This document shows, piece by piece, positions 1 through 7,541 of a stretch of DNA of 25,716 nt. Position 1 is the stretch's first letter; each line of letters begins with the position of its first letter. This DNA comes from Bacteroidota bacterium (GTDB lineage Bacteria; Bacteroidota; Ignavibacteria; Ignavibacteriales; Melioribacteraceae). The position numbers and the translations under genes were made by a program. Where the stretch lies: positions 1 to 25,716 of the forward strand of contig JAEXUB010000006.1 of the NCBI GenBank assembly GCA_023453125.1. Direction: 5' to 3'. The notes under the pieces are model-generated. The model saw only the letters and a program-made list of their open reading frames with translations. It was not told the DNA's origin and ran no database searches.

Positions 1-2535
1 TCTTGAGAGTTCATTCTCGGCATTCTGAAGCTGTCCGCGGAGCCTTTCAAGTTCAATTTTCTTCTGGTTGATTTCGCTGTTGGTGCGGTTGAATTCTTCT
101 TCGAAAACCTTTAATTCGGCTTCGTAATTCTTTAATATTTCTTCCGATCTCTGTTTTTCTTCTGCCTGCTTTTCAATTTCTTCTTTGAGATGGTTTATTT
201 CGTTATCCAGTTCGTTCGCTTTAACGGCAAGTTTCTGAACTTCGTTCTGGGCGTTGTCAATTTCTTCCCCCGCTTTTCTCTTTTCAAACTCAAACTGGGA
301 AATCTGTTTTTCGAGATTGGTTATGTCGTTTAATAAAATCTTTCCCTGTTCCGAAATGTTTTTAAGGTCTATCTGGGAAATTCTTTCCTCTATCCGGGCA
401 ATCTCTTTTCGTGTCCCTTCCAGAATCACCTCAAGACGCGGATATTCATTCTTAAGGTTTTCAATAAGCTGTTTTCTTCCGAAGAGAGTTTCATCAAGTT
501 TGGGGGAGGAGCCTGCTTCAATAATGCCTGAGCTTTGTACAAAATCCCCGTTTAATGTTGCAAAATTGAAATCGGGGTATTTCTGGTTTAATGCCAATGC
601 CGATTCGAGATCTTCCGTTACGGCAGTTCTTGCAAGCACCTTATCGAAATAGGGTTTCCATTTGCCGTCGGTCTGAATTAAATCAGCGGCCCAGCTTATA
701 AAAGCCCCTTCTTTAGAGAGTTTTTTTGCTTTTTTCTTTACGCCGTAATCAACAAGGTACTGCGAGAAACCTTTTTTTGCAGAACTCGGCTGCTGCAGGA
801 GATAGAAGGAGGCTTTGCCGAGGTCATTCTTCTTGAGGTAGGAGATAGCATTCTGCAGGTCATCAAAATTTTCAATCATTAAATTGTTCAAAACCACTTT
901 AAGAGCGGCTTCAAGCGCAAAGCGGAATTTTTCTTCGGTATTTCCAACGTCGGCAAAGAGGTTTTTCTCCTTTTCGGTCCAGCCGCGGCTTTCAATCAAT
1001 ATTTTAGCGCCTCTTGAAATGCCTTCAAGATTGGAGATAAGAGTCTGAAGGAATTCAATTTTATCCTTTAAGCTGGTTATATGTCCCTTCTGGTCGAGCT
1101 CTTTATCCTTTAACTCGCTTAATTCCTTTTCGAGGTCCTCTTTCTCTTTCTGCCGTTCGGCATAGAGCTTTTCGCTGTCGAATAGTTTTTTCTCGGCAGC
1201 CGTTTTTTCATTTGTAAGCTCTTCAAGATAGCCCACAGTTTTAGCAATATTGTTTGTAATGGTCTGAATCCTCTTATTAAAGGTTTCAATAGACTCATTG
1301 GCTGCAGAATGAGCTTTCTTAATATTACCGAACTGGTTTTCCTTTGAAGCAAGGTCTTTAAATCGGGCGAGTATATCGTCGTTATATGTCTTAAGCGTTT
1401 TTCTTTTTTCTTCAAGCAGGGCTGCTTTTTCGTTTATGGATTGCGATGTTTCATCGAGCCCCTTTTCATTTTTCTCAATGCGGATCTTAAGATCAATGAT
1501 AGTCTCGTTTGTAGACTCAATAAGTTCAAGCGTTTCGGCAATTGTGTTTCTGAACTCTGCAATTTCCTGTTTGAATCTTTCCTGGTTCTTGTTTAAAGAG
1601 TTTATTCTTTCTTCGCCGACTGATATTTTATTCTGTAGTTCGTAGCGTGCGGCATTCTTGCGCGAGATTTCGAATCTTTTATCCTTTAATTCCGCTTCAA
1701 CTTCATTTATCTGAGACCTAAGCTGGAGGAGCTCATTTTCAATCTGTCTTATCTCAATATCGGTCTGTTCCCGGCGTTCGGTAAATTCTTTTGTGTCGGT
1801 TAAATGCCTGCTTTTAGTATCGGTATAATGGGAGAATTCCCTGCCGGCAAGATCGAGTTCTTTTTCTCTCAATACAGTGTGAATCTGGTTGTACTGATCG
1901 GCGCGTTTTGCCTGGCGTTCAAGAGAGCGAACGGTTTTTTCAACTTCGGCTACAATATCGTTAACGCGGGTAAGATCCCCTTTTACTTCGTCAAGTTTCT
2001 TGAGTGAAAGGCGTCTGCGCAGCTTATATTTAATAACGCCGGCAGCCTCTTCGAACATTTTTCTTCTTTCTTCGGCTTTGTTGCTGAGGATTACTTCGAT
2101 CATTTTAAGTTCTATTACCGAATAGGCATTTGTGCCCATACCGGTATCCATAAAGAGATTGGTAATATCCTTTAGCCTGCAGATATTCTTGTTGAGAAGA
2201 TATTCGCTTTCGCCGCTTCTGAAGATACGGCGTGTAATGGTAACTTCGGAATAATCGGTAGGGAGGATCCCTTTGTCGTTAACCAGGGTAAGCGATACTT
2301 CCGACATACCCATCGGTTTCTTTTCGCGGGTGCCGTTAAAAATAACATTCTCCATTTTATCGCTTCGGAGAGTGGCGCTTTTCTGTTCCCCGAGACTCCA
2401 CCGCAAAGCATCCACAATATTTGTCTTGCCGCAGCCGTTCGGGCCTACAATGCCTGTTATTCCGCGAGTAAAATTTAATACCGTTTTATTGGCGAACGAT
2501 TTGAATCCGAATATTTCTAATTTTGATAGATACAA
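1..2535 (-). CDS. smc: Chromosome segregation ATPase SMC, 3' end beyond the window
   Basis: SMC forms the ring-shaped condensin-like dimer that organises and segregates the chromosome. The 845 codons present run without a stop to base 1. The N-terminal ATPase half has Walker A GPNGCGKTN with Lys37 and the stretch DTGMGTNAYSVIE followed by FEEAAGVIKYK. A long charged coiled coil follows from about residue 170. The hinge lies at about 530-690, with NGDFVQSSGI near residue 658, and the returning coil is cut at the window edge. The signature motif and Walker B of the C-terminal half must lie to the left. The start is TTG at 2535: it gives the family N-terminus MYLSKLEIFGFKSF, has AGGAG upstream, and the only nearby in-frame ATG lies past Walker A. 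The TTG begins 13 bases after the stop of the preceding gene, so the two are probably translationally coupled. The usual Q-loop glutamine is Leu143 here. Confidence 0.96.
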   Translation of the reverse strand, partial: MYLSKLEIFGFKSFANKTVLNFTRGITGIVGPNGCGKTNIVDALRWSLGEQKSATLRSDKMENVIFNGTREKKPMGMSEVSLTLVNDKGILPTDYSEVTITRRIFRSGESEYLLNKNICRLKDITNLFMDTGMGTNAYSVIELKMIEVILSNKAEERRKMFEEAAGVIKYKLRRRLSLKKLDEVKGDLTRVNDIVAEVEKTVRSLERQAKRADQYNQIHTVLREKELDLAGREFSHYTDTKSRHLTDTKEFTERREQTDIEIRQIENELLQLRSQINEVEAELKDKRFEISRKNAARYELQNKISVGEERINSLNKNQERFKQEIAEFRNTIAETLELIESTNETIIDLKIRIEKNEKGLDETSQSINEKAALLEEKRKTLKTYNDDILARFKDLASKENQFGNIKKAHSAANESIETFNKRIQTITNNIAKTVGYLEELTNEKTAAEKKLFDSEKLYAERQKEKEDLEKELSELKDKELDQKGHITSLKDKIEFLQTLISNLEGISRGAKILIESRGWTEKEKNLFADVGNTEEKFRFALEAALKVVLNNLMIENFDDLQNAISYLKKNDLGKASFYLLQQPSSAKKGFSQYLVDYGVKKKAKKLSKEGAFISWAADLIQTDGKWKPYFDKVLARTAVTEDLESALALNQKYPDFNFATLNGDFVQSSGIIEAGSSPKLDETLFGRKQLIENLKNEYPRLEVILEGTRKEIARIEERISQIDLKNISEQGKILLNDITNLEKQISQFEFEKRKAGEEIDNAQNEVQKLAVKANELDNEINHLKEEIEKQAEEKQRSEEILKNYEAELKVFEEEFNRTNSEINQKKIELERLRGQLQNAENELSR

Positions 2536-2545
2536 TTATCCCCCG

Positions 2546-2550
2546 CTCCT
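2546..2550 (-). promoter_or_regulatory. Ribosome binding site deciding the TTG start of smc
   Basis: On the minus strand AGGAG lies ten bases before the TTG at 2535 and overlaps the TAG stop (2551-2549) of the upstream gene. No usable ATG exists at this position, so this site supports TTG as the real smc start and suggests coupled translation. Confidence 0.6.
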
Positions 2551-5113
2551 ACATCAGCGATGCCTGTTTAAAGGCATTTATGATGAAGTATATTGCTGAA
2601 TTTGAAAATTGATAGTATAAAATTATTCCCCCCAATACAAGAAAGATAATCAGAAGGCTGTAGAGATAGACAGTGAAAGGACGTACATCGAATATTACAT
2701 ATACTCCCTTTAATACTCTCTGTAGAATCCATAAAATGAAAACAGTAAGGAAAATATAAATATATATATTGGCAACATTCATAGACAAAATTTTATAAAG
2801 AACCAGTTCCACGGGAATTAAAAGAACCAGCGGAAGCATTGCCCAGATAATCGTGAACATAATGTTCTGGATAGATACCTTTGTCTTGATAAAGAAAGAG
2901 GCAGCTTTTATTAAAAGGGAAATGGCGCCGAATTTTACGGTCATCCAGACGAAAATAAGAATAAACGCCGGTACCGGATTCCATGCCAGATAGCTGACCC
3001 AGCTCATAATCCTTCTGCTTCCGAATGAAAGAAGGATCTTTTCGAGCAGTAAATTGGATTTGAGGAAATAGAGTACAATGGTAGCCAGAAGGGCGAAAGA
3101 GCCTAAAACTACAACCATAACAATTGAAGCATGAAGCCCCGACATAATCCTGTGATCCCTTATGTCTGCAAAGAAGTTATAAGGACGCACAAGCGCTCTG
3201 GTGCAGTCTTCCCTGAATTTCCTCTTGGTGTTGATTAAAGCCGCCATTAAGACGGATAATCCGAGGGCAATAAGGATAAAGAATATTTTACTGTCATCTT
3301 TGCCGGTGCCGATCGGAATGGTTACTTTTTCATTATCGTGAAGTTTTGAGAATAATACCTTATAGGGGAGTGAGAATTCGTTTTTATCCTTTCCGAGTAC
3401 TCCCACATTAAAATCTTTAGCAGAATTATAACTTGTAAAGAGGGAATTAAAGTCGCCGGCATAATCAAAAAGTGAATTAATAAAATATCCCCCTATTCCC
3501 TTGTTTATTGAAAAATCAATAAGGGTTGAAAAATAGTGTGCCTGTCCTTCGCTTGAAAAATCATTTACATAACCGGAAGAGATTCCCTTATAAACGGGAT
3601 ATGTAGCGCCGCTTATAAACACCCTCGATTTACCGAGCTTTTCAATTGATGCAAGCATTCCCGGTTCAAATGCCTTAACCGATTTCTCATACAGCTCAAT
3701 GCCGTAAAGGTCTACTCCCTTAATTGCAGTTTCCGGGAAACCGGTAAAGGAGGCATACACAGCCTTATTGGTCTTCGATTTAATTATATCGGCAAATGAG
3801 GTTATGATATCTGCGTGACTTTTGGAATTAGCCAGATACCCTGAGCCTGTTCCGAATGCGCTGATTGATGAGTAGCAGTAATATTTATCGATAAAGAGAT
3901 TTAAATATGTCTTAGCCTGATTAAGAAATGTTGAATTCGCGGAATACTCTCCAGGAATAGAATTTATGGGAAGTTCAACGAAAGCAAGCAGACCGATTTC
4001 TTCGCAGATCTTTAATGCAAGGGGATTAGGGAGCGCCTGAGCGAACCGCACTGCGTTGAATCCGATGTTCTTAATTGTCTTTAGCTCTTCTCTGAGATTA
4101 TATAAGGAGATAATATTTGCAAAGTGCGAATTTGAGATATAATATGTCGTTCCTGTTATAAGGTATTCGCTTCCATTCAGAATTACATTGTTGTTATTAA
4201 CAGTAAGGCTGTAAAAGGAAATCGTCTTTTCCGATTCATCAATAACCTGTCCGCCGCTTAACAGCTGTATCTTGAGGTAATAAAAATTCGGAGTTTCAGG
4301 GCGCCATAATTCCGGATTGAGAATATCAAGCGCCATATTTGTTACAAAAGAGTTTTTGCTGTAGCTTACTGTCTGTTCGGCTCTGTAATCGGCAGCGGCT
4401 TTATTTCTTCCCTGAAGCTGAACTACAATTTTATAATCGCCTGCGGCTGTGGAATCATTTGCCTTTTTGGCTAAATCAACCTTGAAAGAACAATTCAATC
4501 TTGCTTTCGCTGCGGATTCAAGCACGTAGGAATAATTAATCAAATCAACATTCCTGTTAGGAATATACTCAATGAGAACGTTCCTGATAATTCCCCCCTG
4601 GTTCTTCGGTCCGAGGAATCTCTGCTTGAAGGGGAGAGTGTTTTCGGAATCTAATTTGAATGATACTTTAACCGAAAGAATATTATTGAAATTCGGTTTA
4701 ATCAGATCTTTCGGCAGTTCAACATCGAATGGTATGTCTGAACTGTTTTTATAAATAACGAAATTATTTATCAGAATTTCGCTATAGTAATTAACTCCCA
4801 GAAAGTGAAGCTTGAATTGAAAATTGTTATACTCTTCCTGAGAAAAGTTTATAGTTTTTTCATATACAAGAGTTGTTTCCCCTTCAAAGTTATTCGGTAT
4901 GCCTATACTTTCGGCGTCTTCAGGATTATCAAGCGGAAAAACTTTCCACCCTTTATCGAGATTAAAAACTTTTCTTAAAGAGGACTGACCGAAGAGAAGG
5001 TTTTCAACTTCATTCGGGTTGGCCGGGGGGAGTTCTTTTAATTTAACTTGTGATGAAATAAATGAGGGAATCAGTATTGATAGAATTACAAAAAAAACGC
5101 GGAAATTCTTCAT
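2549..5113 (-). CDS. GH2-like ectodomain fused to a multi-pass membrane domain, probable pseudo-enzyme
   Basis: An 854-residue protein. Residues 1-21 form a signal peptide. Residues about 45-190 resemble the GH2 sugar-binding jelly roll (LDKGWKVFP at 52-60; GGIIRNVLIEY at 173-183). Residues about 190-305 look like an immunoglobulin-like linker. Residues about 310-590 follow the GH2 TIM barrel (KNIGFNAVRFAQ at 348-359, then CEEIGLLAFVELP). The segment expected to end in the acid/base Asn-Glu reads SSISAFGTGSGY (415-426), with Ser424-Gly425 instead. The nucleophile segment reads VFISGATY, with Gly502 where Glu is expected. One hydrophobic segment lies at about 609-628, followed by an arginine-rich linker (TRALVRPYNFF) and about five more between 663 and 838, reminiscent of Yip1-type membrane domains. 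The carbohydrate-related fold is fairly sure. Loss of catalysis is inferred from motif alignment by eye. A role in envelope binding or sensing is possible but unproven. No strong Shine-Dalgarno precedes the ATG. Confidence 0.75.
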   Translation of the reverse strand: MKNFRVFFVILSILIPSFISSQVKLKELPPANPNEVENLLFGQSSLRKVFNLDKGWKVFPLDNPEDAESIGIPNNFEGETTLVYEKTINFSQEEYNNFQFKLHFLGVNYYSEILINNFVIYKNSSDIPFDVELPKDLIKPNFNNILSVKVSFKLDSENTLPFKQRFLGPKNQGGIIRNVLIEYIPNRNVDLINYSYVLESAAKARLNCSFKVDLAKKANDSTAAGDYKIVVQLQGRNKAAADYRAEQTVSYSKNSFVTNMALDILNPELWRPETPNFYYLKIQLLSGGQVIDESEKTISFYSLTVNNNNVILNGSEYLITGTTYYISNSHFANIISLYNLREELKTIKNIGFNAVRFAQALPNPLALKICEEIGLLAFVELPINSIPGEYSANSTFLNQAKTYLNLFIDKYYCYSSISAFGTGSGYLANSKSHADIITSFADIIKSKTNKAVYASFTGFPETAIKGVDLYGIELYEKSVKAFEPGMLASIEKLGKSRVFISGATYPVYKGISSGYVNDFSSEGQAHYFSTLIDFSINKGIGGYFINSLFDYAGDFNSLFTSYNSAKDFNVGVLGKDKNEFSLPYKVLFSKLHDNEKVTIPIGTGKDDSKIFFILIALGLSVLMAALINTKRKFREDCTRALVRPYNFFADIRDHRIMSGLHASIVMVVVLGSFALLATIVLYFLKSNLLLEKILLSFGSRRIMSWVSYLAWNPVPAFILIFVWMTVKFGAISLLIKAASFFIKTKVSIQNIMFTIIWAMLPLVLLIPVELVLYKILSMNVANIYIYIFLTVFILWILQRVLKGVYVIFDVRPFTVYLYSLLIIFLVLGGIILYYQFSNSAIYFIINAFKQASLM

Positions 5114-5161
5114 TTTAGACCAAAAAAGTTTAATAATTTAACCTGTAAATATAATCAAAAA

Positions 5162-5170
5162 GGGGGGGGG
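5162..5170. repeat. Homopolymer tract of nine G (C on the minus strand)
   Basis: Nine consecutive G on the plus strand lie in the 89-base gap between tpiA and the GH2-like gene, 49-57 bases before that gene's minus-strand ATG. This is about where promoter spacing elements or a 5' leader would lie. Mononucleotide runs of this length can vary by slipped-strand mispairing. Nothing in one sequence shows that it does. Confidence 0.9.
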
Positions 5171-5190
5171 AATCAATTAAAGGATAGGAT

Positions 5191-5213
5191 GTGCCTGTTT
5201 AATTAACAGGCAC
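5191..5213 (-). terminator. Hairpin at the end of tpiA, possible terminator or attenuator
   Basis: A perfect 9-bp inverted repeat, GTGCCTGTT / AACAGGCAC, with a five-base loop. On the minus strand the first arm encodes the last residues of tpiA, and the TAA stop uses the last base of that arm plus loop bases. No T-run follows on the minus strand, so this may be an mRNA-stabilising or attenuating hairpin rather than a strong intrinsic terminator. On the plus strand four T follow, but no plus-strand gene ends here. Confidence 0.45.
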
Positions 5214-5961
5214 TTTTAATAATGTCGACAAAGGAGTCTGCTTTAAGGCAGGCACCCCCTACCAGGGCTCCGTCTATGTTGGGCATTGAGAGAAGCTCTC
5301 TGGAATTATCCGGTTTAACGCTGCCTCCATACTGAATAACGCATTTTTCAGCCGCACTCTCCGAATAAAGCTTTTTAACCAGATTCCTTATTAAAACGTG
5401 CACTTCTTCTGCCTGAGCCGGGGAGGCGTTTCTGCCGGTACCGATTGCCCATACAGGTTCGTATGCAATAATTATGTTCGCGAAATCGGAATTGGGAATC
5501 TCCTTAAGGCCGTTTACAATCTGGGTCTCAATAACAGATTCCATTCTGCCGCTTTCCCTTTCTTCCAATGTCTCGCCGACGCAGAAAATCGGCTTTAAAC
5601 CGGTTGAAAGTGCTTTTTTGAGCTTTTTGTTGATAATTTCATCAGTTTCTTTGAAAATTGTCCTTCTTTCCGAATGTCCAAGAATCACATATTCAACTCC
5701 TACTGACTTAAGCATCGAAGCAGAAATTTCTCCCGTAAAAGCCCCGGAATCTTCAAAATGCATATTCTGGGCTCCGAGTTTAACTGCGGATTCTTTTACC
5801 AGAGCGGCTGCAGTTTCAAGTGAGGTAAAAGGGGGACAGATAACAATATCGACCTTACCGGGTAAATTTAAAGAAGCCAGTTTGATTTCCTTAATCAGGG
5901 AGATTGATTCATTCAAATTTTTGTTCATTTTCCAATTGCCGGCAATAACTTTTCTTCTCAT
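5203..5961 (-). CDS. tpiA: Triosephosphate isomerase
   Basis: Interconverts dihydroxyacetone phosphate and glyceraldehyde 3-phosphate in cytosolic glycolysis and gluconeogenesis. The protein has 252 residues, the normal family length. Catalytic residues are visible: Lys11 in AGNWKMN, His96 in ILGHSERR and Glu168 in AYEPVWAIGTG. The phosphate-binding loops QYGGSVKPDN and GALVGGACL are near the end. The ATG is preceded by AAGGA at a spacing of about seven bases and lies 12 bases after the nfu stop, so it belongs to the mrp-nfu-tpiA transcription unit. The last codons form one arm of a hairpin. No unusual residues seen. Confidence 0.98.
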   Translation of the reverse strand: MRRKVIAGNWKMNKNLNESISLIKEIKLASLNLPGKVDIVICPPFTSLETAAALVKESAVKLGAQNMHFEDSGAFTGEISASMLKSVGVEYVILGHSERRTIFKETDEIINKKLKKALSTGLKPIFCVGETLEERESGRMESVIETQIVNGLKEIPNSDFANIIIAYEPVWAIGTGRNASPAQAEEVHVLIRNLVKKLYSESAAEKCVIQYGGSVKPDNSRELLSMPNIDGALVGGACLKADSFVDIIKSAC

Positions 5962-5973
5962 CTTATTTCCTTT

Positions 5974-6210
5974 TTAGTTAACGGCTTCAACTCTTCTTAT
6001 TCCGGGAATTTCTCTTATAAGGGCTCTTTCAACACCTGCCCTCAGGGTCATTTGGGACATAGGGCATCCTTTACAGGCTCCGGTAAGCCTTACTTCAACA
6101 ATTCCTTCTTCTGTAACTTTAACCAGTTCAACATCCCCCCCGTCTGCCTGCAGATAGGGACGGATATTCTGTAATGCCTTTTCAACCTTTTCAAAAAGTA
6201 TCTCGTTCAT
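5974..6210 (-). CDS. NifU C-terminal-domain (Nfu) iron-sulfur scaffold protein
   Basis: A 78-residue stand-alone Nfu domain. Such proteins bind a 4Fe-4S cluster between two monomers through a CxxC motif and pass it to client proteins. The motif is present as GACKGCPMS, with Cys46 and Cys49, and the typical LRPYLQADGGD-like stretch appears as IRPYLQADGGD (16-26). The start has a good GGAG six bases upstream. It lies 14 bases downstream of the mrp stop and 12 bases before tpiA. Pairing with a Mrp-type carrier in one operon supports a joint role in Fe-S cluster assembly. It lacks the A-type N-terminal domain of E. coli NfuA, so I give no symbol. Confidence 0.93.
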   Translation of the reverse strand: MNEILFEKVEKALQNIRPYLQADGGDVELVKVTEEGIVEVRLTGACKGCPMSQMTLRAGVERALIREIPGIRRVEAVN

Positions 6211-6224
6211 TATATCTCCAAGAA

Positions 6225-7325
6225 TTAACCTTCCAAAGATATTTCTATTTTTGATGAAGTACCACTATTTAAAGAAATGCTAATCTGAGCAGCCAAATTC
6301 CTGCTTATTTCGACTATTTTGGCGGCATGTTCGCTATCAGGATGAGAATGAACAACCGGTTTGCCTGAATCGCCCCCTTCTCTGATGCTTGGTTCGATAG
6401 GAATGCTTCCGAGGAAGGGGACTTTTAATTCCGAAGCGAGTCTCTCGCCGCCGCCGTTTCCGAAAATATCATATCTCTTCTTTGTATCGGGGGCAATAAA
6501 ATAGCTCATATTTTCTACTATGCCGAAAACCGGTACATTTACTCTTTCAAACATTTTCAAACCTTTGCGCGCATCAATTAAAGATACATCCTGAGGAGTT
6601 GTAACAATAACCGCCCCTGTAAGGGGAATTGTCTGTACAAGAGTTAGCTGAATATCGCCGGTGCCGGGAGGAAGATCGAAAATAAGATAATCAAGTTCAC
6701 CCCATTCAACATCGGACATAAACTGTTTAACAGCACCGCTTGCCATAGGGCCGCGCCAGATTATCGGAGCGCCGTCGTCCATAAAGAATCCTATAGAAAT
6801 AAGCTTTACCCCGTAATTTTCGAGAGGCATCATATTGCCGGTTATCGGATCCTGCATTACTTTCGGCTTGCTTCCGATTCCGAACATCAATGGAATGCTC
6901 GGGCCGTAAATATCGGCATCAATCAAACCTACTTTTGCTCCCTGCTGTGCCAATGCCACTGCCAGGTTGACTGCAACAGTGCTTTTGCCAACTCCCCCTT
7001 TACCGCTTGCTACTGCTATGGTGTTTTTCACTCCGGGTAAAAGGGAATCTTTAACATCATTCTTATGTGCGTGCACATGAGAAGACATTTCTATTTCAAT
7101 TTTTTCTGCTTCAGGGACTTCTTTTTTAATCGCGGCAACGCAGTCGGCTTTTATTTTATCCTTCAGGGGGCAGGCCGGTGTGGTCAGTTCTATAACAACA
7201 TAAATATTATTCCCGTTAATCTTTATATCCTTTACCATATTCAATGATACAAGATCTTTGTTAAGGTCGGGGTCGTTTACTTTGCTTAAAGCATCAATTA
7301 CCAGTGTTTTGTTTACTTTTTCCAT
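6225..7325 (-). CDS. Mrp/ApbC-family P-loop ATPase, iron-sulfur cluster carrier, without CxxC
   Basis: A 366-residue protein of the Mrp/NBP35 family. Residues about 5-80 form a MIP18 (DUF59) domain with TPACPLKD. The ATPase domain begins near 100 with the deviant Walker A GKGGVGKST (Lys114), then LIDADIYGPS and FDLPPGTGD. The carboxy part has VENMSYFIAPDTKKRYDIFG, where ApbC/NBP35 proteins usually carry a CxxC cluster ligand pair. No cysteine is present there, and the only cysteines I see are Cys52 and Cys62 in the first domain. I chose the ATG at 7325 because GGAG lies just upstream and the protein then starts at the MIP18 domain. An in-frame ATG at 7394 would add 23 unconserved residues. 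First gene of the leftward operon with nfu and tpiA; it faces the feo operon across a shared control region. Confidence 0.93.
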   Translation of the reverse strand: MEKVNKTLVIDALSKVNDPDLNKDLVSLNMVKDIKINGNNIYVVIELTTPACPLKDKIKADCVAAIKKEVPEAEKIEIEMSSHVHAHKNDVKDSLLPGVKNTIAVASGKGGVGKSTVAVNLAVALAQQGAKVGLIDADIYGPSIPLMFGIGSKPKVMQDPITGNMMPLENYGVKLISIGFFMDDGAPIIWRGPMASGAVKQFMSDVEWGELDYLIFDLPPGTGDIQLTLVQTIPLTGAVIVTTPQDVSLIDARKGLKMFERVNVPVFGIVENMSYFIAPDTKKRYDIFGNGGGERLASELKVPFLGSIPIEPSIREGGDSGKPVVHSHPDSEHAAKIVEISRNLAAQISISLNSGTSSKIEISLEG

Positions 7326-7434
7326 TTTTTCTCCAATTATCAATTCAAAATTATGAATAATTTCAGTTACGACAAAAACTCTTATTTTCAACATAAGGAG
7401 AGAATAATTAGTTCAGATAGCGCAGTATTATTTT

Positions 7435-7458
7435 TTGTATTGATTTAGTACAATACAA
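7435..7458. promoter_or_regulatory. Inverted repeat, candidate operator for the feo operon
   Basis: A perfect 8-bp inverted repeat, TTGTATTG and CAATACAA, separated by eight bases. It lies in the 216-base divergent region between mrp and the DtxR-like gene, 84 bases before the latter's start. Its size and position suit a dimeric metal-dependent repressor. The sequence is not a recognisable DtxR or MntR consensus, so the link is positional only. Confidence 0.45.
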
Positions 7459-7465
7459 TGAATAA

Positions 7466-7479
7466 ATTCAGCTCTGAAT
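7466..7479. promoter_or_regulatory. Short palindrome in the divergent region
   Basis: ATTCAG CT CTGAAT is a palindrome with perfect 6-bp arms, eight bases downstream of the larger inverted repeat. It could be a second half of a compound operator or a promoter-overlapping site. In AT-rich intergenic DNA such a short palindrome can occur by chance. Confidence 0.3.
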
Positions 7480-7532
7480 AAATGCGCAAATGAACTATTT
7501 TAATCTATAAAAAGTTAAAATGGTATTAAAAT

Positions 7533-7536
7533 GAGG
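7533..7536 (+). promoter_or_regulatory. Ribosome binding site deciding a TTG start
   Basis: GAGG ends five bases before TTG at 7542. The nearby ATG at 7531 is followed within two codons by a stop, so the TTG is the only start that gives the complete N-terminal membrane helix. Confidence 0.6.
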
Positions 7537-7541
7537 TAATA

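Noticed and set aside
254..652. Open frame of 132 codons on the plus strand
   Set aside because: It lies antisense inside smc, where the minus frame gives the conserved hinge; no ribosome site and a serine-rich, low-quality protein.
5474..5977. Open frame of 167 codons on the plus strand
   Set aside because: Antisense to tpiA, which shows all catalytic motifs; the product matches no recognisable family.
7326..7394. N-terminal extension of the Mrp protein by 23 residues
   Set aside because: The ATG at 7325 has a good ribosome site and starts at the MIP18 domain; the extension is unconserved in character and would occupy the divergent control region.
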